Source: Phycicoccus sp. M110.8 (GTDB lineage: Bacteria > Actinomycetota > Actinomycetes > Actinomycetales > Dermatophilaceae). Taken from it: a DNA stretch of 64,000 bases. A model generated the notes under the pieces. The model was not told the origin of the DNA and did not search any database. It saw nothing but the letters and a program-made list of their open reading frames with translations. Location: assembly GCF_032464895.1 (NCBI RefSeq), contig NZ_JAWDIC010000003.1, positions 1 through 64,000 on the forward strand, written 5' to 3'. Each line of letters begins with the position of its first letter. The first letter of the stretch is position 1. The position numbers were made by a program, and so were the translations under genes. This document shows, in pieces, positions 19,815 through 28,396 of the stretch.

Positions 19815-21932
19815 CTAAACGGCGTCGAGGCGGGCGGCATTCCCCGCCGGGACCGGGCCGACGAGGGGCAGCCGCACCCGGATCGTCGTCCCCCTGCCCT
19901 CGACCGACTCCAGCTCGAGGTCCCCGCCGTGCCCGGCGACGATGGACCGGGCGATGGCCAGCCCCAGGCCGGTGCCGGGGATGGCCTTGTGGGTGGCGTT
20001 GCTGGCGCGGAAGAACCGCTGGAACAGGTTCGCCTGCTCCGAGGCCGGGATGCCGATCCCCGTGTCGGACACCGTCACGACCACGCGCTCCCCGTCCGCG
20101 CGGGCCGAGAGGTCCACCCGCCCGCCGGCGGGGGTGAACTTCACGGCGTTGGAGCCCAGGTTGATGAAGGTCCGCTCCATGTGCTGCTGGTCCACCCGCA
20201 CCACGAGACCCGGGTCGACGGGCGCCAGCTGCAGCTCGACCCCGGCGGCCGCGGCGCTGGGACGCAGCACCTCCACGACACCACCGAGCAGGCGGGCGAC
20301 GGACACGTCCTGCAGGCTGGGCTGGACGCCCGAGGCCTCGATCCGGTTGAGCACGAGGAGGTCCTCGATCATCCCCCGGAGCCGGACGGCGTTGCGCCGG
20401 ATCGTGCCCAGGGCGTCGAGCTGGGGACGGGTGAGCTCGCCGTAGTCGCCGTCCTCGAGCATCTCGAGGTAGCCGGCGATCGAGGTCAGCGGGGTTCGCA
20501 GCTCGTGCGACACGGTCGCGAGGAAGTCCGTCTTCTGCCGGTCGAGCTCGGTGAGCCGGGTGACCTGGTCGTCCTGCAGCTCGCGCAGCCGCAGCGAGAC
20601 GATCGACTGCGCGACGTACCCGGCGCACTGCTGGGCCGCCTGGATCTCGTGCCGGCGCCACCGGCGGGGGCCGTCGACCATCATGACGGACAGGACGCCG
20701 AGTCCTCGCTGGCCGGCCCCCAGGGGGACCATGAGCAGGCTGCGCGCCCCGGTGGCCCGGTAGAAGCGCCGGGCCCGGTCCTGCTCCTGCACCACCGGCT
20801 CGAGGAAGTCGGGCACGGCGAAGAACGTGCCGGCCCCGCGGAGCTCCTCGTTGACCAGCGCGACCTCCTGACCGAGCGACGGCGGGAGCGGCGGCAGGTC
20901 GGGCAGGTCGTACCGGCGCCACTGGGTGCGCTGGTCGACCCTGCCCTCCTCGTCGTGGGTGTAGAGCAGGACCCGGTCGGCCCCCAGGCCCTCCCCGAGC
21001 ATGGCGCACACGGCATACACGGCGGAGTCGATGTCGGGGGCGTCGTGGACGACCCTGGCGACGTCGAGCGCGAGCTGGTGCAGCAGCAGGACGGAGGCCT
21101 GCTGCTCCTGGAGGACGAGGTTGGCCCGGGTCAGTCCGTTGAAGTCGGCCGCCAGCCCGCGCACCTCGGCGGCCCCGGTGGTGTCGTCGGCCGCGGCGTC
21201 GCGGTCGCCGTCGCGGTGCCGCGCCACGACCGAGCGCAGCCGCTCGAGCGGACGCGAGACCGAGCGCCGCAGCAGCATCCCCCACAGGGCCAGCAGCACG
21301 GTCGTGAGCACCACGGCCACGGCGAGCAGCGCGGTGGCGGTGCCGGAGGACGCGCGCACCTCCCGCCGGGCGGAGTCGCGCTCGGTCCGGAGGGCGGCGG
21401 CCAGGGCCCGGTTGCTGTCGCGCACGTCCCGGTAGGCCCGGATGGCGTCCGCCTCCGCGGTGCTCGTGGTCGACAGGGACTGGCCGAGGTCGGCCTCGGC
21501 CCGGTCGGCGGCCTCGAACCAGGCCCGGACCGCCGAGCGCTGCGTCGCGAGGAGGGGCGCGTAGCGGCCGCGGCGGGAGTCGTCGAGGGAGTCCGAGGCG
21601 ATGGCACCGGCCACGCGGTCGAGGTCCGCGGTGACGATGTCCTCCTTGAGCCGGTAGCGGATCACCGGGACGGCGCCGTTGACCTCCTGGCTCCACCCCG
21701 CCTCCGCCTCGGTCATGTCGAGCAGCGCGGTGTTGTTGAACTCGAAGGCCGGTCCGAGCGAGAGCGTGAGCACCGAGGCGGCCTGGCTCTGGTGCACCAG
21801 CTGGGCGAAGACCAGGCCGAAGAGCACCGGCAGGACCACGAGGAGGCTCCCGGCCAGGACGCGGACCTGCACGCCGACCGACCGGCTGGCCAGGCCCGCC
21901 CCTCCTCGACGCCGGCCCGGACCCCTCGTCAC
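19815..21932 (-). CDS. Membrane sensor histidine kinase with HAMP and GAF domains
   Basis: This is a 705-residue kinase. The N-terminal membrane helix (about 24-46) and a second one (about 198-222) flank an extracytoplasmic helical sensor of about 150 residues that resembles CHASE3 four-helix modules. Then HAMP (222-275), GAF (about 290-445), the dimerisation domain with phospho-acceptor His476 in VSHELRTPL, and the ATPase domain with N591, DTGIGI (623-628) and GTGLGLAIAR (653-662). It ends without a receiver domain. The GTG start overlaps the glycosyltransferase stop by four bases. It is last in an operon whose first gene is a receiver protein, its likely partner. Confidence 0.92.
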   Translation of the reverse strand: MTRGPGRRRGGAGLASRSVGVQVRVLAGSLLVVLPVLFGLVFAQLVHQSQAASVLTLSLGPAFEFNNTALLDMTEAEAGWSQEVNGAVPVIRYRLKEDIVTADLDRVAGAIASDSLDDSRRGRYAPLLATQRSAVRAWFEAADRAEADLGQSLSTTSTAEADAIRAYRDVRDSNRALAAALRTERDSARREVRASSGTATALLAVAVVLTTVLLALWGMLLRRSVSRPLERLRSVVARHRDGDRDAAADDTTGAAEVRGLAADFNGLTRANLVLQEQQASVLLLHQLALDVARVVHDAPDIDSAVYAVCAMLGEGLGADRVLLYTHDEEGRVDQRTQWRRYDLPDLPPLPPSLGQEVALVNEELRGAGTFFAVPDFLEPVVQEQDRARRFYRATGARSLLMVPLGAGQRGLGVLSVMMVDGPRRWRRHEIQAAQQCAGYVAQSIVSLRLRELQDDQVTRLTELDRQKTDFLATVSHELRTPLTSIAGYLEMLEDGDYGELTRPQLDALGTIRRNAVRLRGMIEDLLVLNRIEASGVQPSLQDVSVARLLGGVVEVLRPSAAAAGVELQLAPVDPGLVVRVDQQHMERTFINLGSNAVKFTPAGGRVDLSARADGERVVVTVSDTGIGIPASEQANLFQRFFRASNATHKAIPGTGLGLAIARSIVAGHGGDLELESVEGRGTTIRVRLPLVGPVPAGNAARLDAV

Positions 21933-23374
21933 GGAGTGTCGCCGCCCTCGAACCCCGTGCGCGTCATGACGCCCCACACCTGCTTGCGCCCCCGCAGGCT
22001 GGCCCACCAGCCCTCGAGGCGCCACCACACGGTGAGCTGGCGGTACCCGACGTTCTCGAGCACCGAGGACAGCAGGATCAGGCCGAGGTCCCGCCAGCGC
22101 TCGTGCCGGTGGAAGGCCCACTCCTCCACGGCCAGGGCGGCCAGGGTGACGAAGACGGCATACCCGTAGGCGAGCAGGAGGAACAGCAGCGCGAAGGGCA
22201 CGTCCACCACGTCCAGCCACAGCGCGAGCGGGAGGATGACGATGCCGTACGCCTCGAGCAGCGGCGCGACCAGCTCGAACAGCCAGTAGTACGGCAGGGC
22301 GACCCAGCCGACCCGGCCGTACCGCTTGCGCAGCAGCATTCCGCGGTAGGCCCACAGGGTCTCCCACAGCCCGCGGTGCCAGCGACGGCGCTGGTTGCGC
22401 ATCACGCGGAAGGTCGAGGGCGCCTCGGTCCACGAGACCGGTTCCGGGACGAACTGCACGCGGTAGTCCCGGTCCTCGTCGCGCAGGTGCCGGTGGATCC
22501 GCATCACGAGCTCGAAGTCCTCGCCGATGCTGGTGTGGTCCAGGCCCCCGACCTCCACCAGGATGTCGCGGCGGAACAGGCCGAACGCACCGCTGATGAG
22601 GATGAGGCCACCGAGGCGGGACCAGCCGGTGCGGCCGAGCAGGAACGCCCGGAAGTACTCGACCACCTGGATCCGCGGCAGCCACGTGCGCGGGAGGCCG
22701 ACCTTGACCACGCGCCCCGACACCACGCGGCACCCGTTGACGGCGCGGATGGTGCCGCCGGTCGCCACCATGCGGGTGGGGTCGTCGGAGAACGGCTGGG
22801 CGACCCGCAGCAGGGCGTCGGGCTCGAGCACGGAGTCGGCGTCGATGACGGCGACCAGCGGCTCGGTGGCCGCGTTGATGCCGGTGTTGACCGCCTCGGT
22901 CTTGCCGGAGTTGTCCTTGGTCACGACCAGCAGCCGCGTGCGCCCGTCGCGGGGCACGTAGACGCCGCGCAGGGCGGCCTCGACGTGGACGTCCTGGGGC
23001 AGGACCCGCGGGATCTGCACGAGGTCGAAGGCCTCGACGAGCCGGGCCAGCGTCTGGTCGGTGCTGCCGTCGTCGACGACGACGACCTCGTGGCGCGGGT
23101 GGCGCAGCGAGAGCAGGGCCTTGACCGACGTGACGATCCCGGCCTCCTCGTTGTGCGCCGGTACGAGGACCGACACCCCCGGCGTCAGCGACCGTCCCAT
23201 CGTCTGGACGCCGGCCTCGTCACGGCGGCGCTGGGCCCGGATCTCCAGGGCTGCCAGCGCGATGGTGACGAGGTAGGAGGAGTTGATGAGGACGAAGTAG
23301 ACGAGCACCGGGACCGTCGTGACCTCCAGCAGCCACACGACACCCGGGCGCAGCGACTCCAGGAAGTCGGTCAC
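21929..23374 (-). CDS. Processive family 2 glycosyltransferase (polysaccharide synthase-like)
   Basis: This is a 481-residue membrane synthase. One or two N-terminal helices (about 11-46) precede the GT2 domain: VSVLVPAHNEE (68-77), DDGSTD (101-106), DADS (178-181), ED at 285-286, and QRRRW at 328-332. The spaced D,D,D,QxxRW set is that of processive synthases such as hyaluronan, cellulose and PgaC poly-GlcNAc synthases. Four or so C-terminal helices (about 360-455) would form the export channel. It probably extrudes a linear polysaccharide; the sugar cannot be read from sequence. The GTG start overlaps the HEAT gene by four bases. Confidence 0.88.
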   Translation of the reverse strand: MTDFLESLRPGVVWLLEVTTVPVLVYFVLINSSYLVTIALAALEIRAQRRRDEAGVQTMGRSLTPGVSVLVPAHNEEAGIVTSVKALLSLRHPRHEVVVVDDGSTDQTLARLVEAFDLVQIPRVLPQDVHVEAALRGVYVPRDGRTRLLVVTKDNSGKTEAVNTGINAATEPLVAVIDADSVLEPDALLRVAQPFSDDPTRMVATGGTIRAVNGCRVVSGRVVKVGLPRTWLPRIQVVEYFRAFLLGRTGWSRLGGLILISGAFGLFRRDILVEVGGLDHTSIGEDFELVMRIHRHLRDEDRDYRVQFVPEPVSWTEAPSTFRVMRNQRRRWHRGLWETLWAYRGMLLRKRYGRVGWVALPYYWLFELVAPLLEAYGIVILPLALWLDVVDVPFALLFLLLAYGYAVFVTLAALAVEEWAFHRHERWRDLGLILLSSVLENVGYRQLTVWWRLEGWWASLRGRKQVWGVMTRTGFEGGDTP

Positions 23375-24510
23375 CGGGCGCTCCCCGGGGCGTCCGTCGA
23401 ACCCTGCCCCAGCGGGTCGGGCACGCCGTCCCGAAGCGCGGCCACCGTGACGGCGGACGCGACCGGCAGGCCACGCCGGTCGTCCCAGGCACCCTCCTGC
23501 GCCGTGCGGGCCTCCTCCTCCTCGACCGGGGCGACGACCGCCCGGCCGCGTGGCCCGAGCTCCAGCAGGCTGCTGGCGGCGATCTCGGCCAGCCGCGGGT
23601 CGGGGTCGGAGAGCAGGGCGCTGAGGTGCGGGACCGCGGCGGGGTCGCCGAGGGCGCCGAGCGCCTCCGCGCAGATGCGCCGCAGCGGCAGCGGGTGCGC
23701 GGCGCCGGTGTGCTCGGCGAGCACCTCCACGTCGTCGGCCGCGCCGATGTTGCCCAGCGCCGTCGCGCTGGTCTCCCGGACGGTGAGGTCGGGGTCGGAC
23801 CGGACGAGCTCGCGCAGAGCCGGGACGCTGCGGCGGAAGCTCCCCACGCCGCTGACGTACGCCGCCACCGTGCGGGTGGTCGAGCTGCCCGATCCCAGGG
23901 CGTCCACGAGTGCCGGTGCGACGCCGACGCCGAGGCTGCTCACCGCGTCGGCACCGATGCCGGCCGGTATGCCGTGCTCGGCGCCCACCGCCGCCAGCAG
24001 CGGCGCTGCCGCGGTCGGCTCGCCGAGCTGGCCCAGCGCCTGGGCGGCGGCCACCCGGACCTCGAGCGAGGAGTCCTGCAACGCCGTGATGAGCAGCGGC
24101 AGGGCGCTCCCGACGCGGCACAGGCCGAGCATCTGCGCGGCGCGGGCCCGCTCGCGCTCGCTGCGGCTGCGCAGGTGGTGCGGCGCGCGTTCGAGGGCGC
24201 CGTGGGTCAGCAGAACCATGGAGAGCTCGTCGGTCGGCGCCCCGCGGACCTTCTGCAGGAACTCGACGACCGCGTCGTCGACGACGCCGTGGACGGCGGC
24301 GGGCGCCTCCATGAGCGCCTGCAGGTGGCTGCCGTCCTCGTCCTCCCCCGCGGCCAGGGCCACGAGGTGGAGGCGGTACGGGGCGAGGGCGGCCCGGGCC
24401 GCCTGCTCACGCCGGGTGCGCAGCACCTTGGTGAGGACCACGACCACCGCCAGTGCCACGACGCCCACGAGGACGACGAGCGTCGCGACGACCAGCGTGT
24501 GCCAGCTCAT
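23371..24510 (-). CDS. Membrane-anchored HEAT-repeat protein
   Basis: This is a 379-residue protein. A single N-terminal helix (about 5-27) is followed by a basic stop-transfer segment and about 190 residues of HEAT/PBS-lyase-type repeats. Examples are ARAAQMLGLCRVGSALPLLITAL, VRVAAAQALGQLGEPTAAAPLLAAV, VRETSATALGNIGAADDVEVL and ICAEALGALGDPAAVPHLSALL. The C-terminal 50 residues are polar and variable. HEAT solenoids are protein-binding scaffolds. Between a receiver gene and a synthase gene it is most simply an adaptor coupling the phosphorylated receiver to the synthase. Both ends overlap neighbours by four bases. Confidence 0.82.
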   Translation of the reverse strand: MSWHTLVVATLVVLVGVVALAVVVVLTKVLRTRREQAARAALAPYRLHLVALAAGEDEDGSHLQALMEAPAAVHGVVDDAVVEFLQKVRGAPTDELSMVLLTHGALERAPHHLRSRSERERARAAQMLGLCRVGSALPLLITALQDSSLEVRVAAAQALGQLGEPTAAAPLLAAVGAEHGIPAGIGADAVSSLGVGVAPALVDALGSGSSTTRTVAAYVSGVGSFRRSVPALRELVRSDPDLTVRETSATALGNIGAADDVEVLAEHTGAAHPLPLRRICAEALGALGDPAAVPHLSALLSDPDPRLAEIAASSLLELGPRGRAVVAPVEEEEARTAQEGAWDDRRGLPVASAVTVAALRDGVPDPLGQGSTDAPGSAR

Positions 24511-24890
24511 CGCGCCCGGGAGAGGATCCCGTTCACGCGGTGCAGGAGCTCGCGGGGGCTGAACGGCTTGATGACGTAGTCGTCCGCCCCGACCGCGAAC
24601 CCCGTGTCGACGTCGGTGTCACGCGACTTCGCCGAGAGCAGCAGGACGGGGGTGGTGGGGGTCTCGCTGTCGCGGATCTTGCGCAGGACGTCGATACCGG
24701 ACAGCCCCGGCATCATGACGTCGAGGATGACCAGGGCGGGGGCCTCCTCCTGGAAGGCCTCCCACGCCGCGAGGCCGTCGGGGACGGCTTGCACGGTGTA
24801 GCCGGCCTGGCTGAGCTTGAAGTCGACGAGGTCTCGGATGTCCGGGTCGTCGTCGGCGACGAGCACCCGGGTCCCCTGTGGCGTGGTCAA
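24507..24890 (-). CDS. Single-domain response regulator
   Basis: This is a 127-residue stand-alone receiver. It has acidic pocket DDD (13-15), phospho-acceptor Asp57 in VILDVMMPG, Ser86 in LLLSAKSR and Lys108 in DYVIKPFSP. There is no output domain, so it must act by protein contact rather than by DNA binding. The start is TTG at 24890 with AGAGGA six bases upstream. It is the first gene of the receiver-HEAT-synthase-kinase operon. Confidence 0.9.
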   Translation of the reverse strand: MTTPQGTRVLVADDDPDIRDLVDFKLSQAGYTVQAVPDGLAAWEAFQEEAPALVILDVMMPGLSGIDVLRKIRDSETPTTPVLLLSAKSRDTDVDTGFAVGADDYVIKPFSPRELLHRVNGILSRAR

Positions 24891-25069
24891 CGTCGGTCCT
24901 CTCTGGCTGCCCGCGCGTGTACGGGCTCAAATGTACGGTGCCGCAGGCCACCGCGACGGTCGAGACATGCAGGGTGGACCGGATGTGCGCGAACGGAGGA
25001 CCGGCAGGGGGCCGTCCGGTCACCGGCGGGTCCGTCACGAGCACCCCGCTCACCGGGGACCCGGTCAGC

Positions 25070-25106
25070 CCGAGGGCCCGGCACCTGTTCGGTGCCGGGC
25101 CCTCGG
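25070..25106 (-). terminator. Terminator of rho
   Basis: A perfect 16-bp stem (ccgagggcccggcacc at 25070-25085 with ggtgccgggccctcgg at 25091-25106) with a 5-base loop lies 42 bases after the rho stop codon. It separates rho from the inserted four-gene operon, which therefore needs its own promoter in 24891-25069. Confidence 0.8.
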
Positions 25107-25147
25107 ACGGATTGCGCGGACGACCGGCGTCCACGCGGGATGGTGCG

Positions 25148-27223
25148 TCAGTCGTCCTTGTCGTCGTCGATCCTGATCGAGGACGCCTGCTGGACCTGCA
25201 TGAGGAACTCGATGTTGCTCTTCGTCTTCTTGATCCGGTCGATGAGCAGCTCGATGCCCTGCTGCTGGTCGAGTGCGGCGAGCACCCGGCGCAGCTTCCA
25301 CATGATCTTGAGCTCCTCGGAGGAGAGCAGGATCTCCTCCTTGCGGGTGCCGGAGTTGTTGACGTCGACCGCGGGGAAGATCCGGCGGTTGGCCAGCCCA
25401 CGGTCGAGCTTGAGCTCCATGTTCCCGGTGCCCTTGAACTCCTCGAAGATCACCTCGTCCATCCGCGAGCCGGTCTCGACCAGTGCGGTGGCCAGGATGG
25501 TGAGCGAGCCGCCGTTCTCGATGTTGCGCGCGGCGCCGAAGAACTTCTTCGGCGGGTAGAGCGCAGCGGAGTCGACACCACCGGACAGGATGCGTCCGCT
25601 TGCCGGGGCGGCGAGGTTGTAGGCGCGACCCAGCTTGGTGATCGAGTCGAGGAGCACGACCACGTCGTGCCCCATCTCGACGAGCCGCTTGGCGCGCTCG
25701 ATCGCCAGCTCGGCGACCGTCGTGTGGTCCTCGGCCGGCCGGTCGAAGGTCGAGGAGATGACCTCGCCCTTGACCGCGCGCTGCATGTCGGTGACCTCCT
25801 CGGGACGCTCGTCGACGAGGACGACCATGAGGTGGCACTCGGGGTTGTTCGTCGTGATGGCGTTGGCGATCGCCTGCATCACCATCGTCTTGCCGGCCTT
25901 GGCCGGGGCGACGATGAGGCCGCGCTGGCCCTTGCCGATCGGGGCGACGAGGTCGATGACCCGGGTGGTGAGGATGTGCGGCTCGGTCTCCAGGCGCAGG
26001 CGCTGCTGCGGGTACAGCGGCGTCAGCTTGCCGAACTCGACCCGCTTGCGCGCGTCGTCGGGGCTCATGCCGTTGACCGTGTCGAGGCGCACCAGCGCGT
26101 TGAACTTCTGGCGCTGCGCCTGCTGGTCGTCGTGCTGCGCCTTGACCGCGCCCGTGACGGCGTCGCCCTTGCGCATGCCGTTCTTCTTGACCATGCCGAG
26201 CGGCACGTACACGTCGTTCGGGCCGGGCAGGTAGCCGGACGTGCGGACGAAGGCGTAGTTGTCGAGCACGTCGAGGATGCCGGCCACGGGCACGAGGACG
26301 TCGTCCTCGGTCACCTGCGGCTCGCCCTCGTAGTCACCGAAGTCGCCGCGGCCACCGCGACGCTTGTCCCGGTTGCGGTTCCGGTTGCGGTTGCGTCGAC
26401 GCCCACGGCCCTCGCCGTCGTCGTCGAAGCCGCCCTGGCCCGCGTTCTGGCCGCGGCCCTGCTGCCGGTCCTCACCGGAGCGGTCGTCGCGGCCGTCCTG
26501 GTCGCGGTCCCGCCGGGTGCCCCCCTGGCGGTTGTCGCCCTGGCGGTTGTCGTTCTGGCGGGTGTCACGGGCGTCCGCGTCGCGGTCGTGGTCACGGCGG
26601 GTGTCGCCCTGCCGGTTGTCGCCCTGTCGGTTGTCGCCCTGGCGGGTGTCGCCCTGACGACCGTCGCCCTCGCGGCGGCCCTCACGGTTCTCGACCCCCT
26701 CGCGGCTCCCCTGCCGGTCACCGCGCTGGTCGCCACGGTCACCGCGCTGGTCGCCACGGCGCTCGTCGCCACGACGGTCGCCACGGGCGTCCTCGCCGCG
26801 GTCGGCACGGTCGGCGCGGCGGTCACCACGGCCCGCCTCGTCGCGGGCGGGTCGGTCCTCGCGGGTGTCGCCAGCGCGGTCGGCGCGGACGTCGCCCTCG
26901 GTCCGGGCGGCACCCTCGGTCCGGGCGGCACCCTCGGCGCCGGGAGCGCCCTCGACGCGGGCGGCACGGCGCGGCGCACGGTCGGCGGCCGGCGTGCGGG
27001 CGGCCTCCGGCCGGGTCTCCTGGCGGACCGGCGCGCTCCCCCCGGACTGGCGGTCCTTGATGGCGGTCACGAGGTCGTTCTTGCGCATCTTCGCGGTGCC
27101 GGTGATGCCCATGCTCGCCGCGAGGCCCTGGAGCTCAGCCACCTTCATGGTGCTGAGGGCGCCGGAACGTCGCGGCTTCTCGTCCTGCGGGCTCGCAGTG
27201 TCGAGAGTGGTGGTGTCTGTCAC
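25148..27223 (-). CDS. rho: Transcription termination factor Rho with large disordered insert
   Basis: This is a 691-residue hexameric RNA helicase that ends transcription. It has a Rho N-terminal helical domain (about 25-60), then a 235-residue insert (61-295) made almost only of Arg, Asp, Gly, Gln, Asn and Glu, with NRQGD-type repeats. Next come the RNA-binding OB fold (about 305-375), P-loop APAKAGKT (439-446), and the VVVLLDSITKLGRAYN and SRMDEVIFEEFKGTGNMEL motor motifs. E. coli Rho has 419 residues; the extra length is all insert. Actinobacterial Rho proteins are known to carry such charged inserts that add RNA affinity. The start is GTG at 27223, with AAGGA inside the palindrome aaggatcctt. 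Confidence 0.97.
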   Translation of the reverse strand: MTDTTTLDTASPQDEKPRRSGALSTMKVAELQGLAASMGITGTAKMRKNDLVTAIKDRQSGGSAPVRQETRPEAARTPAADRAPRRAARVEGAPGAEGAARTEGAARTEGDVRADRAGDTREDRPARDEAGRGDRRADRADRGEDARGDRRGDERRGDQRGDRGDQRGDRQGSREGVENREGRREGDGRQGDTRQGDNRQGDNRQGDTRRDHDRDADARDTRQNDNRQGDNRQGGTRRDRDQDGRDDRSGEDRQQGRGQNAGQGGFDDDGEGRGRRRNRNRNRNRDKRRGGRGDFGDYEGEPQVTEDDVLVPVAGILDVLDNYAFVRTSGYLPGPNDVYVPLGMVKKNGMRKGDAVTGAVKAQHDDQQAQRQKFNALVRLDTVNGMSPDDARKRVEFGKLTPLYPQQRLRLETEPHILTTRVIDLVAPIGKGQRGLIVAPAKAGKTMVMQAIANAITTNNPECHLMVVLVDERPEEVTDMQRAVKGEVISSTFDRPAEDHTTVAELAIERAKRLVEMGHDVVVLLDSITKLGRAYNLAAPASGRILSGGVDSAALYPPKKFFGAARNIENGGSLTILATALVETGSRMDEVIFEEFKGTGNMELKLDRGLANRRIFPAVDVNNSGTRKEEILLSSEELKIMWKLRRVLAALDQQQGIELLIDRIKKTKSNIEFLMQVQQASSIRIDDDKDD

Positions 27224-27433
27224 GAAGGATCCTTCCCCCTCGTATGCGGACCGGTCAGATTCGGTCCGGTGCTTGGGTCAGAGACTGACCAGTTGGGTCA
27301 CATGCGGCACGACAGGGCCACGGCAGCATCGGGGCGGCCGACATGTGGTGGGTGCAGCTCACCGGGGGATGCTTCGCCAAAAGGGGGCATCTCGGGGAGG
27401 CGCGCACTCAATGTAACACCGTTGCCGGGGCGG
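27224..27433 (-). promoter_or_regulatory. rho leader and thrB-rho spacer
   Basis: This 210-base gap after thrB holds the rho leader. It contains inverted segments on the minus strand (GGTCAG-tct-CTGACC, and a GACCG/CGGTC pair) and the palindrome at the ribosome site. rho leaders are autoregulated in other bacteria, which would fit, but no specific promoter could be fixed by eye. Confidence 0.35.
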
Positions 27434-28396
27434 TCAGTCCCGTGTCTGGGAAATCGGGCCACCGCGTGTCCGGCGTACCGCCTGCGCCCCCACCGCGGGG
27501 ATCCCGGGCCGGCTGACGAGCCAGTCCCGGGGCGCTGCTCCCGCCGCTTCGTCGAGGTCCCCGGACCGGCCCAGCACGAGGACCGAGGGCCCGGCCCCGG
27601 AGATGACCGCGGCGTGGCCCCGGTCGCGCAACAGGTCCACGAGCTGCATCGACGCGGCGAAGGACTCGCGCCGCGCCTCCTGGTGCAACCACTCCCTCGT
27701 GGCCGGCAGGAGCAGCCCCGGGTCGGCGGTGAGGGCGTGCACCAGCAGGGCCGCCCGGGCCGAGTTCCGCGCCGCGTCGGCGTGCCGGACGTGGGTCGGC
27801 AGGACCGACCTGGCCGTGGCCGTGGACAGCTGCGCACCGGGGACGAGGACGAGCACGTCCAGGTCGGGGTGCGGCCTCAGCCGGACGGTGCCGGTGTGCC
27901 CCTCCCCCTCGGACCAGGACAGCGTCAACCCACCGAAGACCGAGGCCGAGGAGTTGTCGGGATGGCCCTCGAGCCGGGCTGCGAGGTCGTTGGTGAAGGC
28001 GAGATCGAGGTCCTCGCCGGCCCCACGGCATACGTCATGGATCGCTTGTGCCGCAACGATTCCCGTGACGATCGCAGTCGCGGACGAGCCGAGGCCACGG
28101 CCGTGCGGCACGGAGTTGCGACAGCGCAGGTGCAGCCCCTCCGGCGGGGCGACCCCGAGCTCGCCCCACGCCCGCAGCATGGTGCGGACCACGAGGTGCG
28201 AGGCGTCTCGCGGGACCTCTCCGGCACCCTGGCCCTCGACGTCGACCACCACGCCGGGCTCCTCGGTGACGGTCGCCGTGCAGGAGTCCCAGATGCCGAG
28301 GGCGAGACCGACGGAGTCGAAGCCCGGGCCGAGGTTGGCGCTGCTCGCCGGGACCCGCACCTCGACGCAGGCCCCCGGGGCCAGGCGGTCGGCCAT
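27434..28396 (-). CDS. thrB: Homoserine kinase
   Basis: This is a 320-residue GHMP-family kinase making O-phospho-L-homoserine for threonine synthesis. The N-terminal VRVPASSANLGPGFDSVGLAL and the ATP motif PHGRGLGSSATAIVTG are diagnostic; GHPDNSSASVFGG follows. The ATG at 28396 overlaps the thrC stop by one base (TGATG). It is third in the hom-thrC-thrB operon. Confidence 0.96.
   Translation of the reverse strand: MADRLAPGACVEVRVPASSANLGPGFDSVGLALGIWDSCTATVTEEPGVVVDVEGQGAGEVPRDASHLVVRTMLRAWGELGVAPPEGLHLRCRNSVPHGRGLGSSATAIVTGIVAAQAIHDVCRGAGEDLDLAFTNDLAARLEGHPDNSSASVFGGLTLSWSEGEGHTGTVRLRPHPDLDVLVLVPGAQLSTATARSVLPTHVRHADAARNSARAALLVHALTADPGLLLPATREWLHQEARRESFAASMQLVDLLRDRGHAAVISGAGPSVLVLGRSGDLDEAAGAAPRDWLVSRPGIPAVGAQAVRRTRGGPISQTRD

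Noticed and set aside
19815-24890. The inserted operon as a recent horizontal import
   Set aside because: Its GC, codon use and four CGGCATAC-type words or fewer per gene look like the host genome, and no tRNA, direct repeat or integrase borders it. It is lineage-specific in position but not obviously foreign.
26400-27000. Frameshift or assembly error causing the long Rho insert
   Set aside because: The frame is open on both sides, the domains before and after are intact, and actinobacterial Rho proteins commonly have such charged inserts.
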